In this document: piece by piece, positions 24,350 to 32,243 of the stretch
How the letters are laid out: every line of letters starts with the position of its first letter
Position numbering within the stretch: position 1 is the stretch's first letter
DNA from: Desulfobacterium sp.
GTDB taxonomy: Bacteria; Desulfobacterota; Desulfobacteria; Desulfobacterales; Desulfobacteraceae
Length of the DNA: 41,799 bases
Assembly: GCA_016342325.1 (NCBI GenBank)
Contig: JAEINR010000057.1
Span: 1-41,799 of the forward strand
Direction of reading: 5' to 3'
Notes under the pieces: model-generated
The model's database searches: none
What the model was told of the DNA's origin: nothing
What the model saw: the letters and a program-made list of their open reading frames with translations, nothing else
Made by a program: the position numbers and the translations under genes

Positions 24350-25813
24350 GTGGGAACTTCTAACCTGCAGATCATACAGAGCGTCGGCATCGACATCGGC
24401 ACCTCCACTACCCAGTTCGTGGTGAGCCGACTCACCGTGAAAAACGTGGCTCCGGGAAGCCTGGTACCCAGGTTTGCCATCACGGACAAGGAGGTGACGT
24501 ACAAGAGCGACATCCACTTCACCCCCATTGACAGCAACAACCGGGTGGATGCGGACAAGATCTTTGCCCTGATCCGGTCGGAATTCAACCGGGCCGGGGT
24601 GAGCCCCGAAACCATTGATACGGGTGCTGTGATCATCACCGGGGAGACCGCCAAGAAAGAGAATGCCAGAAGCATCTCTGCCAAGGTGGCCGGGTTTGCC
24701 GGGGATTTTGTAGTGGCAACGGCCGGGGGAAAGCTGGAATCCATCATTGCCGGCAAGGGCTCGGGGGCTTCGGATCTTTCCAGGCGTGACTATACCACCG
24801 TTGCCAACATCGACATCGGCGGCGGCACAGCCAATGTGGGGATTTTCAAGAACGGCAAAGCCCTGGATTCTTGCTGCATCAACGTGGGGGGACGGCTTCT
24901 CCAGGTGGATCAAGCAACGGGCCGGGTCATTGCCGTAAGCGAACCCATGAAGTCGATTCTGGACGACTGCGATCTCGGACTTGCTGTGGGAGACCTTGTC
25001 ACCCTGGAAATCCTGGGCCGGATCTGCCGGCGCATGTCCATGGTGATCCTGGAATGCCTGGGAACGGGTCAGCTGAGCCCCCTTGCGGAACAGCTCCTCA
25101 TGACCGCGCCCCTGCGGCTGGACTATGACATCGATACGGTCATGGTATCCGGCGGGGTGGCAGACCATGTCTATGCCCCCTGCCCTTCCATGACCCTGGC
25201 CCATGCCACCCAATACGGTGATATCGGCCCCCTGTTCGGCATGGAACTTGCCAATCTGTTCCAGGCAAGAACGGTGCCCATGGCGCGACCCACGGAGACC
25301 ATCCGGGCCACGGTCATCGGTGCCGGTGCCCAGACCGTGGATGTCAGCGGCAGCACTATCCTGGCGGACGATGAAGTGCTTCCGTTCAAGAACGTCCCCG
25401 TTGCAATCCCTTTTTCAGACACGATCCCCAGGGATGAAACCACCATTGCAAAGGGGGTGACCCGGAGCATTGAAAACTTTTACGAGAAGGATTCCCTGGA
25501 CAAGATAGCCATCGGGCTCACCGGGACCCAGTACCTCTCGTTTAAGGAGATCCAGGTCCTTGCCAGGGGGCTCTTAAAGGGGCTTGCTCCGATCATCCAA
25601 GCGGGTTTTCCCGTGATCATCGTGCTTGAGGCCGACATCGGTAAGGTGCTGGGCCAGAGCATGAAAGCGATCAACAGCCGGATGAACATCGTCTGCGTGG
25701 ATCAGCTGTTGGTTACGGAAGGGGACTACGTGGATATTGGAAAATCCATTGCAGGGGGAACCGTGGTTCCCGTGGTGATCAAGTCTTTGGTGTTTGAAAC
25801 AAAACAAATTTAA
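24350..25813 (+). CDS. eutA: Ethanolamine ammonia-lyase reactivating factor EutA
   Basis: A 487-residue ASKHA-fold chaperone that exchanges damaged B12 on EutBC using ATP. It starts with GTG after AGGAG. The phosphate-1 loop is GIDIGTSTTQFVVS near the N-terminus and the phosphate-2 loop is NIDIGGGTANVGIF near residue 150. The C-terminal part (TVIGAGAQTVDVSGSTI, VILEADIGKVLGQSMKA) follows the family. It is placed directly after eutC, as its function requires. Confidence 0.95.
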   Translation: MGTSNLQIIQSVGIDIGTSTTQFVVSRLTVKNVAPGSLVPRFAITDKEVTYKSDIHFTPIDSNNRVDADKIFALIRSEFNRAGVSPETIDTGAVIITGETAKKENARSISAKVAGFAGDFVVATAGGKLESIIAGKGSGASDLSRRDYTTVANIDIGGGTANVGIFKNGKALDSCCINVGGRLLQVDQATGRVIAVSEPMKSILDDCDLGLAVGDLVTLEILGRICRRMSMVILECLGTGQLSPLAEQLLMTAPLRLDYDIDTVMVSGGVADHVYAPCPSMTLAHATQYGDIGPLFGMELANLFQARTVPMARPTETIRATVIGAGAQTVDVSGSTILADDEVLPFKNVPVAIPFSDTIPRDETTIAKGVTRSIENFYEKDSLDKIAIGLTGTQYLSFKEIQVLARGLLKGLAPIIQAGFPVIIVLEADIGKVLGQSMKAINSRMNIVCVDQLLVTEGDYVDIGKSIAGGTVVPVVIKSLVFETKQI

Positions 25814-25872
25814 CGATTCGGTTTTTGCGCAGGCACTGCCCGATGCAACAACCCTTAATTGGAGGCCATATA

Positions 25873-26526
25873 ATGAAAGGCGACGCACTACGCGCACAAG
25901 TACTCAGTATTAAACTCATCCCAAATGTCAATCCGGCCATGGCCAAGGAGCTCAACCTTGAGGCTGGCCACAGAAGCATTGGTATCTTCACCTGTGACAT
26001 CGACGATGTCGCCTATACCGCCCTGGATGACGCCACCAAGAAATCCGTGGTTTCCGTGGCCTATGCAAAGTCCTTCTACGGCGGAGCGGCCAACGCCAAC
26101 ACCAAACTGGCAGGTGAGTTCATCGGGATTCTCTCCGGTCCCACCCCGGCCGAGGTCAAGAGCGGCCTGAATGCGGTGGTGGACTTCATGGAGGGTGATA
26201 CCGCCTTCTACTCGGTCAACGATGACGATTCCATCTGCTACTATGCCCACTGCATCTCCAGGACCGGTACCTTTCTTTCAAAAGAAGCAGGCGTCGAAGA
26301 GGGCCAGGCCCTGGCGTATCTGATTGCGCCTCCCATCGAAGCCATGTATGCCCTGGATGTTGCCATGAAAGCGGCCGATGTTGAGATGGCGGCCTTTTAC
26401 GGCCCCCCTTCTGAGACCAACTTCGGCGGCGGTCTTCTCACCGGTAGCCAGTCGGCCTGCAAGGCGGCCTGTGATGCCTTTGCAGACGGTGTCAAATTCG
26501 TGGCTGAAAACCCCATGAGGTACTAG
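25873..26526 (+). CDS. eutL: Trimeric tandem-BMC shell protein EutL
   Basis: A 217-residue shell protein with two fused BMC domains, which forms trimers with a gated pore. The ATG at 25873 follows GGAGG by 8 bases; the longer frame upstream has no such site. Key segments are QVLSIKLIPNVNPAMAKELNL, GIFTCDIDDVAYTALDDATKKS, YGGAANANTKLAGEFIGILSGP and the second-domain AYLIAPPIEAMYALDVAMKAADVEMAAFYGPPSETNFGGGLLTGSQSAC. Length and sequence match the family. Confidence 0.96.
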   Translation: MKGDALRAQVLSIKLIPNVNPAMAKELNLEAGHRSIGIFTCDIDDVAYTALDDATKKSVVSVAYAKSFYGGAANANTKLAGEFIGILSGPTPAEVKSGLNAVVDFMEGDTAFYSVNDDDSICYYAHCISRTGTFLSKEAGVEEGQALAYLIAPPIEAMYALDVAMKAADVEMAAFYGPPSETNFGGGLLTGSQSACKAACDAFADGVKFVAENPMRY

Positions 26527-27129
26527 ATGAAAGACACAGCCCTTGGAGTCATAGAAACCTTTGGATTCGTTCCAGCAGTGGAAGCTGCGGACACGGCCGT
26601 GAAGAGTGCGGACGTGGAACTTGAAGGGTGCAGGTATGTAGGGGCGGGACTGGTATCGGTACTCATGAGCGGGGACGTGAGCTCAGTAAAGGCCGCTGTT
26701 GACGCAGGTGAAATGGCTGCACGGCGGCTTGGGGAAGTGGTTTCCACAACGGTGATCGCACGGACAGGGGAAGGACTTGAAACGATTCTCTTTGATGACG
26801 TGGAACCGCCTGAGCCCGAACCCGAGCCTCAACCGGAGCCTTGGCAGCTTAGGCAAAAAACCGTGTCCGGGGAAGTGGCAGCGGCAGCGGCAGCGGAAAC
26901 AGAATCACCCGCCAGCACGAAACAGCTGGCCCCTTCAGAGGGACCCGAATCTTCCAAGTCGCCCGCAACGCCAGAACAACCGCCCTTGGAAACAATGAGT
27001 GTGAAGCGGTTGAGAAACCTTGCACGGACCCTGGACCCTTTCTCCATTGCCAGGAAAAAGATAAAATTTGCCCGTAAGGACGAGTTGGTTCAGGCCATTT
27101 CCGACCATTACCGGCAAAAAAAGGATTAA
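26527..27129 (+). CDS. EutK/PduK-like BMC protein with SAP-like C-terminal tail
   Basis: A 200-residue shell-associated protein that starts immediately after the eutL stop codon. Residues 1-90 are a single BMC domain (LGVIETFGFVPAVEAADTAVKSADVELEG, VSVLMSGDVSSVKAAVDAGE). Residues about 95-155 are a Pro/Glu/Ala-rich linker. The last 45 residues form a basic helical segment (MSVKRLRNLARTLDPF, RKDELVQAISDHY) resembling a SAP or Rho-N nucleic-acid-binding motif rather than the helix-turn-helix seen in enterobacterial EutK. Its place after eutL matches the eutL-eutK order. The tail's ligand is not known. Confidence 0.85.
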   Translation: MKDTALGVIETFGFVPAVEAADTAVKSADVELEGCRYVGAGLVSVLMSGDVSSVKAAVDAGEMAARRLGEVVSTTVIARTGEGLETILFDDVEPPEPEPEPQPEPWQLRQKTVSGEVAAAAAAETESPASTKQLAPSEGPESSKSPATPEQPPLETMSVKRLRNLARTLDPFSIARKKIKFARKDELVQAISDHYRQKKD

Positions 27130-27132
27130 ACC

Positions 27133-28563
27133 ATGGTAGATACCGACCTATTATCCATCCAGGAAGCACGCTCCCTGGTCAGGTGCGCACGCACGGCCCT
27201 TGCCGAGTTTGCCAAGGCAGACCAGGAGCAGGTAGACGACATTGTAAAAGCCATTGCCGCCAGGGCGGCCTCCCAGGCAGAAGCCCTGGCAAAGATGGCC
27301 GTGGAAGAGACGGGATTCGGAAAATGGCAGGACAAGAAGCAGAAGAACATCCTTGCCAGCGAAATCGTGTGGAACCACATCAAATCCATTAAGACCATCG
27401 GCATACTCAAGGAAGACAAAGAAAAAAAGATCCTTGAGATCGCCACCCCTGCCGGGGTCATTGCCGGTTTGATCCCCTCCACAAACCCCACATCCACAGC
27501 CATATATAAAGTGATGATCGCCCTCAAGGCCGGGAACGCCATCGTGTTCAGCCCCCACCCCAGCGCCCTTAAGTGCATCACCGCCACCATCACCATGATC
27601 CAGGAAGTGCTCAAGGAAAAAGGGGTATCTGAAAACCTTGTCTCCGTGATGAGCTACCCCACCATCGAGGGAACGGCCGAGCTCATGAAGGTCTCGGACC
27701 TCATCCTTGCCACGGGCGGACCGGGCATGGTCAAGGCAGCTTACAGCTCCGGCACCCCGGCCCTGGGAGTCGGTTCCGGCAACGTGCCTGTCTTTGTGGA
27801 AAGAAGTGCCGACATAGAAGATGCCGTCACCAAGATCATTGCCAGCAAAACCTTTGACAACGGCACCGTGTGCGCATCCGAGCAGGCGTTGATCACGGAA
27901 AAGGTCATTGCCGACAAGGTGAAAGCCACCCTCATCGCCCAGGGCTGCTATTTCCTGGAAGGGGAAGATCTCCAGCGGGTCAAGGGTGTCATGGAACGGG
28001 CCGACGGCAGCATGAACCCGGCCATCGTGGGTCGGGACGCCCAGACTATTGCCAGTATGGCCAAGATCAATATTCCGGCCAACACCCGGATCATGATGAG
28101 TGAAGAAACAGAGGTCGGTCCCAAGGTTGCATTTTCCAAGGAGAAACTCACCGCCCTCATGGCCTTCTATGTGGTGGGAGACTGGCAGGAGGCCTGCGAA
28201 CTGTCCTTTAAGCTGCTCAAGAACGGCGGCCTTGGTCACTCCCTTGCCATCCACTCCAACAACGACGAAGTGGTCCGGGAGTTTGCCATGAAGAAACCAG
28301 TATCCCGGCTTCTGGTCAACACCCCTTCCACCCACGGCGCAGTGGGGCTGAGCACCAACCTGTCCCCGTCCCTCACCCTTGGGTGCGGCACAGTGGGCGG
28401 TGGTTCCACCTCGGACAACGTTGACACCCTTCACCTGTTCAACATCCGACGGGTCGCCTATGGCGTGAACACCAACGGCATGGAAGCCCCCCCGGTGAAA
28501 GAGGCTGAAATCGATGTCAGGCGCCTCACCGAGATGATCATGGAGCAGTTAAAGGCAATCTAA
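27133..28563 (+). CDS. eutE: CoA-acylating acetaldehyde dehydrogenase EutE
   Basis: Oxidises acetaldehyde to acetyl-CoA with NAD+ inside the shell. It is 476 residues. The substrate-binding region contains GLIPSTNPTSTAIYKVMIALKAGNAIVFSPHPSA, and the catalytic Cys is in DNGTVCASEQALI (near residue 245). The C-terminal catalytic face has GGLGHSLAIHSNND and LTLGCGTVGGGSTSDNV. Unlike PduP and enterobacterial EutE it lacks an N-terminal targeting helix; instead the last 22 residues form an amphipathic helix (EIDVRRLTEMIMEQLKAI) that resembles an encapsulation peptide at the C-terminus. It starts 3 bases after the preceding stop codon. Confidence 0.96.
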   Translation: MVDTDLLSIQEARSLVRCARTALAEFAKADQEQVDDIVKAIAARAASQAEALAKMAVEETGFGKWQDKKQKNILASEIVWNHIKSIKTIGILKEDKEKKILEIATPAGVIAGLIPSTNPTSTAIYKVMIALKAGNAIVFSPHPSALKCITATITMIQEVLKEKGVSENLVSVMSYPTIEGTAELMKVSDLILATGGPGMVKAAYSSGTPALGVGSGNVPVFVERSADIEDAVTKIIASKTFDNGTVCASEQALITEKVIADKVKATLIAQGCYFLEGEDLQRVKGVMERADGSMNPAIVGRDAQTIASMAKINIPANTRIMMSEETEVGPKVAFSKEKLTALMAFYVVGDWQEACELSFKLLKNGGLGHSLAIHSNNDEVVREFAMKKPVSRLLVNTPSTHGAVGLSTNLSPSLTLGCGTVGGGSTSDNVDTLHLFNIRRVAYGVNTNGMEAPPVKEAEIDVRRLTEMIMEQLKAI

Positions 28564-28566
28564 AAT

Positions 28567-28610
28567 CGGGGTCAGGCCTGGATTATTCGGATATTGCAAA
28601 CCTGACCCCG
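28567..28610. repeat. CGGGGTCAGG inverted repeat after eutE
   Basis: CGGGGTCAGG (28567-28576) and CCTGACCCCG (28601-28610) are perfect inverse arms of 10 bases around a 24-base spacer, with TCAAAAATG following. It belongs to the same family as the elements at 14103, 14293, 21763 and 33439 and could fold in RNA. Confidence 0.7.
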
Positions 28611-28677
28611 TCAAAAATGCTTGTATTCACAGTAAAGTACGTGTAAAACATCACGTTCTTCATAATGAAGATAAATA

Positions 28678-28728
28678 CAATGTTGAATAGCTAAGCTATT
28701 GAATAATACAAATTCAATGTTGAATAGC
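28678..28728 (+). repeat. Direct repeats upstream of the first eutM
   Basis: CAATGTTGAATAGC occurs at 28678-28691 and again at 28715-28728, 37 bases apart, with a near-palindromic TTGAATAGCTAAGCTATTGAA between. The segment lies just before the eutM ribosome-binding site and is markedly AT-rich. It may be a protein-binding site or RNA structure; I recognise no known operator. Confidence 0.4.
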
Positions 28729-28753
28729 AAAAACAACTCACAGGAGAAACAAT

Positions 28754-29032
28754 ATGTCATCAAGCGCATTGGGAATGATCGAGACAAAGGGACTGGTTGG
28801 AGCCATTGAGGCAGCGGACGCAATGGTTAAGGCGGCCAACGTCAAGCTCATTGGAAAGCAGCAGATCGGTGCAGGCCTTGTCACCGTCATGGTCAGGGGT
28901 GATGTGGGCGCTGTCAAGGCAGCCACGGATGCAGGCGCTGCCGCAGCCGACAGGGTCGGGGAGCTTGTCAGCGTCCATGTTATTCCAAGACCCCATTCAG
29001 ACGTGGAATCCATCCTGACAACAAAGGGATAA
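28754..29032 (+). CDS. eutM: Hexameric BMC shell protein EutM/PduA-type (copy 1)
   Basis: A 92-residue major facet protein. A CAGGAGAAAC site precedes the ATG. It has the canonical single BMC domain: [73 protein letters not shown]. By eye it differs from the second copy (33133-33411) at about ten residues, mostly at the ends, while the DNA differs at many synonymous positions. It follows a 190-base gap after eutE that holds repeats, so it may have separate expression control. Confidence 0.97.
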   Translation: MSSSALGMIETKGLVGAIEAADAMVKAANVKLIGKQQIGAGLVTVMVRGDVGAVKAATDAGAAAADRVGELVSVHVIPRPHSDVESILTTKG

Positions 29033-29038
29033 CCGACC

Positions 29039-29839
29039 ATGAAAGTCATCACGGAATTGTTTCTAAGGGAAAGCTTCAAGACATCTGTTCCTGAATCTTT
29101 CTGCCTTGGGGCGGGTCAGATCATGACCCCCTCGGCCGCCCAGTTCCTGGGAGAGAAACAGGTGGCTTTGGTTCGGGCCGGTGACAAAGCACCCTCTCCT
29201 GCTCCAGCGGAGCAGGAAGGGGCGGCGGCGTCCACTGGAGCGACTGCAGCAAAAACCGATCAGGATTCCCCGCCGGGCTATGAAACCCGGACCCGGTACA
29301 GATCGGCCAGCGACGGCGGCGTGTTTGAGAAAAAACCCGAGCACATGACCCAGCTCCACGGCAAGCTTCTCGTACCCAAGGACCATCCCAGGATCTATCT
29401 TCGGGGCAAGCTGGACTCCCTCCAGAGCTTTACCCTCCTGCTCCAGCACGGGGCAGACCAGGCAGGACTCACCGGCCTGGTTGAGGATTTGGGAGAGGTC
29501 TTATCCTGGGAACGGGAGATATTAAAGGCCGAGGTACTGGACCAGCCCCTTAAACAGGCAACCATCCTGGGCTTCACCGATCCTGAGCTCAGGGAACGCT
29601 CCCACAACCCCAAGAAGTTTTTCAAGACCGGGCATATCCTTCCGGCCCTTGGCATGGACCCCATGATCCTGAAGCTCAACAAGCTCAGGAGCGACGTGCG
29701 GGAAGTGGAGTTGGCAGCGGTGAAAGCCTTTAAGGGGGAATTCCAGGTTGAAAAAACCGACCTTCTCCAGGCCCTGAACAGAATGAGCAGCGCAGTTTAC
29801 ATCATGATGCTCAAGTTCAAGGCAGGCCTATACAATTAA
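29039..29839 (+). CDS. eutT: EutT-type cobalamin adenosyltransferase
   Basis: Makes adenosylcobalamin for EutBC from ATP and cob(I)alamin. It is 266 residues. It starts MKVITELFLRESF like other EutT proteins, with the N-terminal ITPSA-type motif (MTPSAAQFLGEKQVALVR). The C-terminal helical domain is typical: TILGFTDPELRERSHNPKKFF, LNKLRSDVREVELAAVKAF and the ending LQALNRMSSAVYIMMLKFKAG. The region that holds the HX11CCX2C metal site in enterobacterial EutT is here Ser/Thr/Ala-rich and contains no CC pair, so this enzyme should be of the metal-site-less type. It starts 6 bases after the eutM stop. Confidence 0.93.
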   Translation: MKVITELFLRESFKTSVPESFCLGAGQIMTPSAAQFLGEKQVALVRAGDKAPSPAPAEQEGAAASTGATAAKTDQDSPPGYETRTRYRSASDGGVFEKKPEHMTQLHGKLLVPKDHPRIYLRGKLDSLQSFTLLLQHGADQAGLTGLVEDLGEVLSWEREILKAEVLDQPLKQATILGFTDPELRERSHNPKKFFKTGHILPALGMDPMILKLNKLRSDVREVELAAVKAFKGEFQVEKTDLLQALNRMSSAVYIMMLKFKAGLYN

Positions 29840-29851
29840 CGGAGTGCTTTC

Positions 29852-30523
29852 ATGGACAAAACCATAATAGAGAAAATTGTTGCCCTGGTGATGGCGGAGC
29901 TTGCAGCCAAGCCCACCGCTATTCCGGTGGAGCTCTCTGCCCGGCATGTCCACCTGGCCCAGGCTGATATAGATGCGCTCTTTGGCGGGCAGTTGACCCC
30001 GGCCAAGGATCTCTCCCAGCCGGGTCAGTTTTTGAGCAAGGAACGGGTCAGGCTCATCGGTCCCAGGGGGGTGATCGACAATGTTGCTGTTCTTGGACCT
30101 GCCCGGCCCGAGTCCCAGGTGGAGATTTCCCTTACCGATGCCAGGATTCTGGGCATCGATACCCCCATCCGCCAGTCCGGAGAGATCAAGGACACCCCGG
30201 GCATTGTCCTTTCATCCCACAAGGGCATCGTGGGACTGGACCAGGGGGTCATTGTGGCTGGCCGCCATATCCACATGCCTGCAAAGGATGCAGCAGGATT
30301 CAACGTCAAGGACGGGGACCTGATCAAGGTGCGCATGAACAGTTCAAGACCCGTTGTCATGGAGGATGTCCTGGTCCGGGTCAACGACCAGTTCAACCTT
30401 GCCATGCACATCGATTTTGACGAGGGCAATGCCTGCGGATGGAAGCAGGGAGTGCCCGGCACCATCGTAGCAAAAGAGCCCAGCACCATTGCAACAAACC
30501 AGGAGAAAGTCGTTGAACTTTGA
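29852..30523 (+). CDS. pduL: PduL-type phosphate acyltransferase
   Basis: Interconverts acetyl-CoA and acetyl-phosphate, recycling CoA within the compartment. It is 223 residues. Residues 1-20 form an amphipathic helix (MDKTIIEKIVALVMAELAAK), a likely encapsulation peptide. Zinc-ligand motifs ELSARHVHLAQADIDALFG and GRHIHMPAKDA are in place. It takes the position and role of eutD (Pta-type), which is absent. Its last 11 bases overlap the start of eutJ. Confidence 0.96.
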   Translation: MDKTIIEKIVALVMAELAAKPTAIPVELSARHVHLAQADIDALFGGQLTPAKDLSQPGQFLSKERVRLIGPRGVIDNVAVLGPARPESQVEISLTDARILGIDTPIRQSGEIKDTPGIVLSSHKGIVGLDQGVIVAGRHIHMPAKDAAGFNVKDGDLIKVRMNSSRPVVMEDVLVRVNDQFNLAMHIDFDEGNACGWKQGVPGTIVAKEPSTIATNQEKVVEL

Positions 30524-31352
30524 ACAGATAGACCAGCAGATCGCAGCCCTTGAGGCCTGCATAGACACAACGGTCAAGGTAGGGGCTGATGAGCCGCTCC
30601 TCGTGGGCGTGGACCTTGGAACCGCCTACATTGTCGTTGTGGTGTTAAACAGTGAGAAAAAACCGGTGGCCTGTGCCATGGAGTTTGCCCAGGTGATCAA
30701 GGACGGCCTGGTGGTGGACTACATCGGCGCCAGCAGGATCGTCAGGAAACTTGTGGGACAGCTGGAAGAACGGCTGGGCAGGACCCTTGAAACCGCAGCC
30801 ATTGCGGTTCCACCGGGAACCGGGGAGCGGGACGCCAAGACCCACACCTATGTGGTGGAGGGGGCGGGCCTCACCGTCACTTCAATCCTTGACGAGCCCA
30901 CGGCCGCCAATGCCGTACTCGGCATCGAGGACGGGGTTGTCGTGGACATCGGCGGCGGCACCACCGGGCTTTCGGTGATTGAAAAGGGCAAGGTGGTATA
31001 CACGGCTGATGAAGCCACCGGCGGTACCCACCTGACCCTGGTCATGTCCGGGAACCATCGGGTGGATTTTGAAGAAGCCGAAAAAATGAAAAAAGATCCG
31101 GCCCGCCAGGGGGAGACCCTGCTGGTGGTCACCCCGGTGATCCAGAAGATGGCCTCCATTGTCCGGAACCACATCCAGGGCAGGAAGGTCAATGGGGTTT
31201 ACCTTGTGGGCGGCACCTGCTGCCTTAAGAACTTTGAGCGGGTGTTTGAGAATGCCCTCGGCTCTAAGGTATTTAAACCAGCCAACCCATTTCTCGTGAC
31301 CCCCCTTGGCATCGCCCTTAACTGCGGCACCCAGGAGACACCATGGAGTTAG
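30513..31352 (+). CDS. eutJ: EutJ, Hsp70/actin-fold ethanolamine utilisation protein
   Basis: A 279-residue ASKHA-fold protein of the eut locus, proposed to act as a chaperone. The start is set at a TTG at 30513 with AGGAGA 6 bases before it, overlapping pduL by 11 bases; a TTG at 30489 is an alternative. Phosphate-1 is LVGVDLGTAYIVVVVL, the connect region is AIAVPPGTGERDAKTH, phosphate-2 is VVDIGGGTTGLSVIE, and the adenosine motif is YLVGGTCCLKNFERVF. Residues 1-20 are helical and could be a targeting tail. The precise role of EutJ is not established. Confidence 0.92.
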   Translation: MNFEQIDQQIAALEACIDTTVKVGADEPLLVGVDLGTAYIVVVVLNSEKKPVACAMEFAQVIKDGLVVDYIGASRIVRKLVGQLEERLGRTLETAAIAVPPGTGERDAKTHTYVVEGAGLTVTSILDEPTAANAVLGIEDGVVVDIGGGTTGLSVIEKGKVVYTADEATGGTHLTLVMSGNHRVDFEEAEKMKKDPARQGETLLVVTPVIQKMASIVRNHIQGRKVNGVYLVGGTCCLKNFERVFENALGSKVFKPANPFLVTPLGIALNCGTQETPWS

Positions 31353-31957
31353 AAGACCTGATTCGGAAACTGACCCGGGAGATCATCCAGGAGCTGAACA
31401 CTGAAACCGGAACCGGGACCAAAGCAGAAGTACAACGGGAGACCGTCCTGATCTTTGGAAAAAAGGACGACACCTACACCGAGCCCCTTCTCTCCCTCAT
31501 TAACGGCAATGCCCGCATCTTGTATCTGGATGGGGACTGGCGGGACAAGGCCATAGACCGTTATGTCCTTCCGTTGCTCACCCTGGGCCAGATGGGAGAA
31601 CTCTCCCAGGGAATGGCACGGGGGCGGATCGGCGGTGAAGTACTGACCACGGTTCTTTCCGGCAACACCGTTGAAGTGGTCCAGTACGGTTACACCTATT
31701 ATCAGGACACTGCTCCTGAAGCGCTGTTAAGGCTATATGAAACCCAAAAGGAAACCCTGGAGGGATTCGGGATCAAAGCGTTTGAGCCCATGGGCCAAGA
31801 GCTGCTTCGATGCAGAAAACGACTGGTAACTGAAACCGAGGTTCAAAAGGCCAGGGACAAGGGGGCAGCAACCCTCCAGGTTCCAACGGACGCCGTGATA
31901 ACCCCCCTAGCAGCCGAGTTTGCCAGGGACAATTCAATTGAAATCCTGAAACGATAG
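31343..31957 (+). CDS. Ethanolamine-locus-associated protein of unknown function (TIGR02536-like)
   Basis: A 204-residue protein whose layout fits the eut-associated family otherwise described mainly in Gram-positive eut loci; I assign it by memory of that family, not by search. Residues 1-20 form a targeting-type helix (MELEDLIRKLTREIIQELN). The centre has an alternating beta/alpha pattern (VLIFGKKDD, ARILYLDGDW). The C-terminus (VPTDAVITPLAAEFARDNSIEIL) carries the TPxAxEF motif also seen in EutT and the small protein at 32797. It overlaps eutJ by 10 bases. No catalytic residues are recognised. Confidence 0.7.
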   Translation: MELEDLIRKLTREIIQELNTETGTGTKAEVQRETVLIFGKKDDTYTEPLLSLINGNARILYLDGDWRDKAIDRYVLPLLTLGQMGELSQGMARGRIGGEVLTTVLSGNTVEVVQYGYTYYQDTAPEALLRLYETQKETLEGFGIKAFEPMGQELLRCRKRLVTETEVQKARDKGAATLQVPTDAVITPLAAEFARDNSIEILKR

Positions 31958-31967
31958 GGGTGGTTCA

Positions 31968-32243
31968 ATGATTATTTGCAAGGTATTAGGAAGTGTGTGG
32001 GCGACCCGCAAGGAGGAGTCCCTCAACGGCATTAAACTGATGATCGTACAACGAATGGACGTGTCCAACAACACCAAGACCGAGACGTTTGTGGCCGCCG
32101 ACTTTGTCGGGGCCGGTATCGGAGACCGGGTTCTTGTGGCAACGGGCAGCTCGGCCAGGAACGCCTGCGGTCAGGCGGATGCCCCCATCGATGCAACCAT
32201 CGTCGGCATTATTGATGAACTTGAAACAGGGGCAGACGATTAA
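31968..32243 (+). CDS. eutN: Pentameric vertex protein EutN/CcmL-type (BMC-P)
   Basis: A 91-residue vertex-capping protein. It shows the BMC-P pattern: MIICKVLGSVWATRKEESLNGIKLMIVQ at the N-terminus, FVAADFVGAGIGDRVLVATGSSAR in the middle, and PIDATIVGIIDELE at the end. AGGGGTGG precedes the ATG. It ends directly against the next gene (stop codon 32241-32243). Confidence 0.96.
   Translation: MIICKVLGSVWATRKEESLNGIKLMIVQRMDVSNNTKTETFVAADFVGAGIGDRVLVATGSSARNACGQADAPIDATIVGIIDELETGADD

Noticed and set aside
27151-28434. Minus-strand open frame of 427 codons opposite eutE
   Set aside because: Shadow of eutE; no ribosome-binding site or domain.
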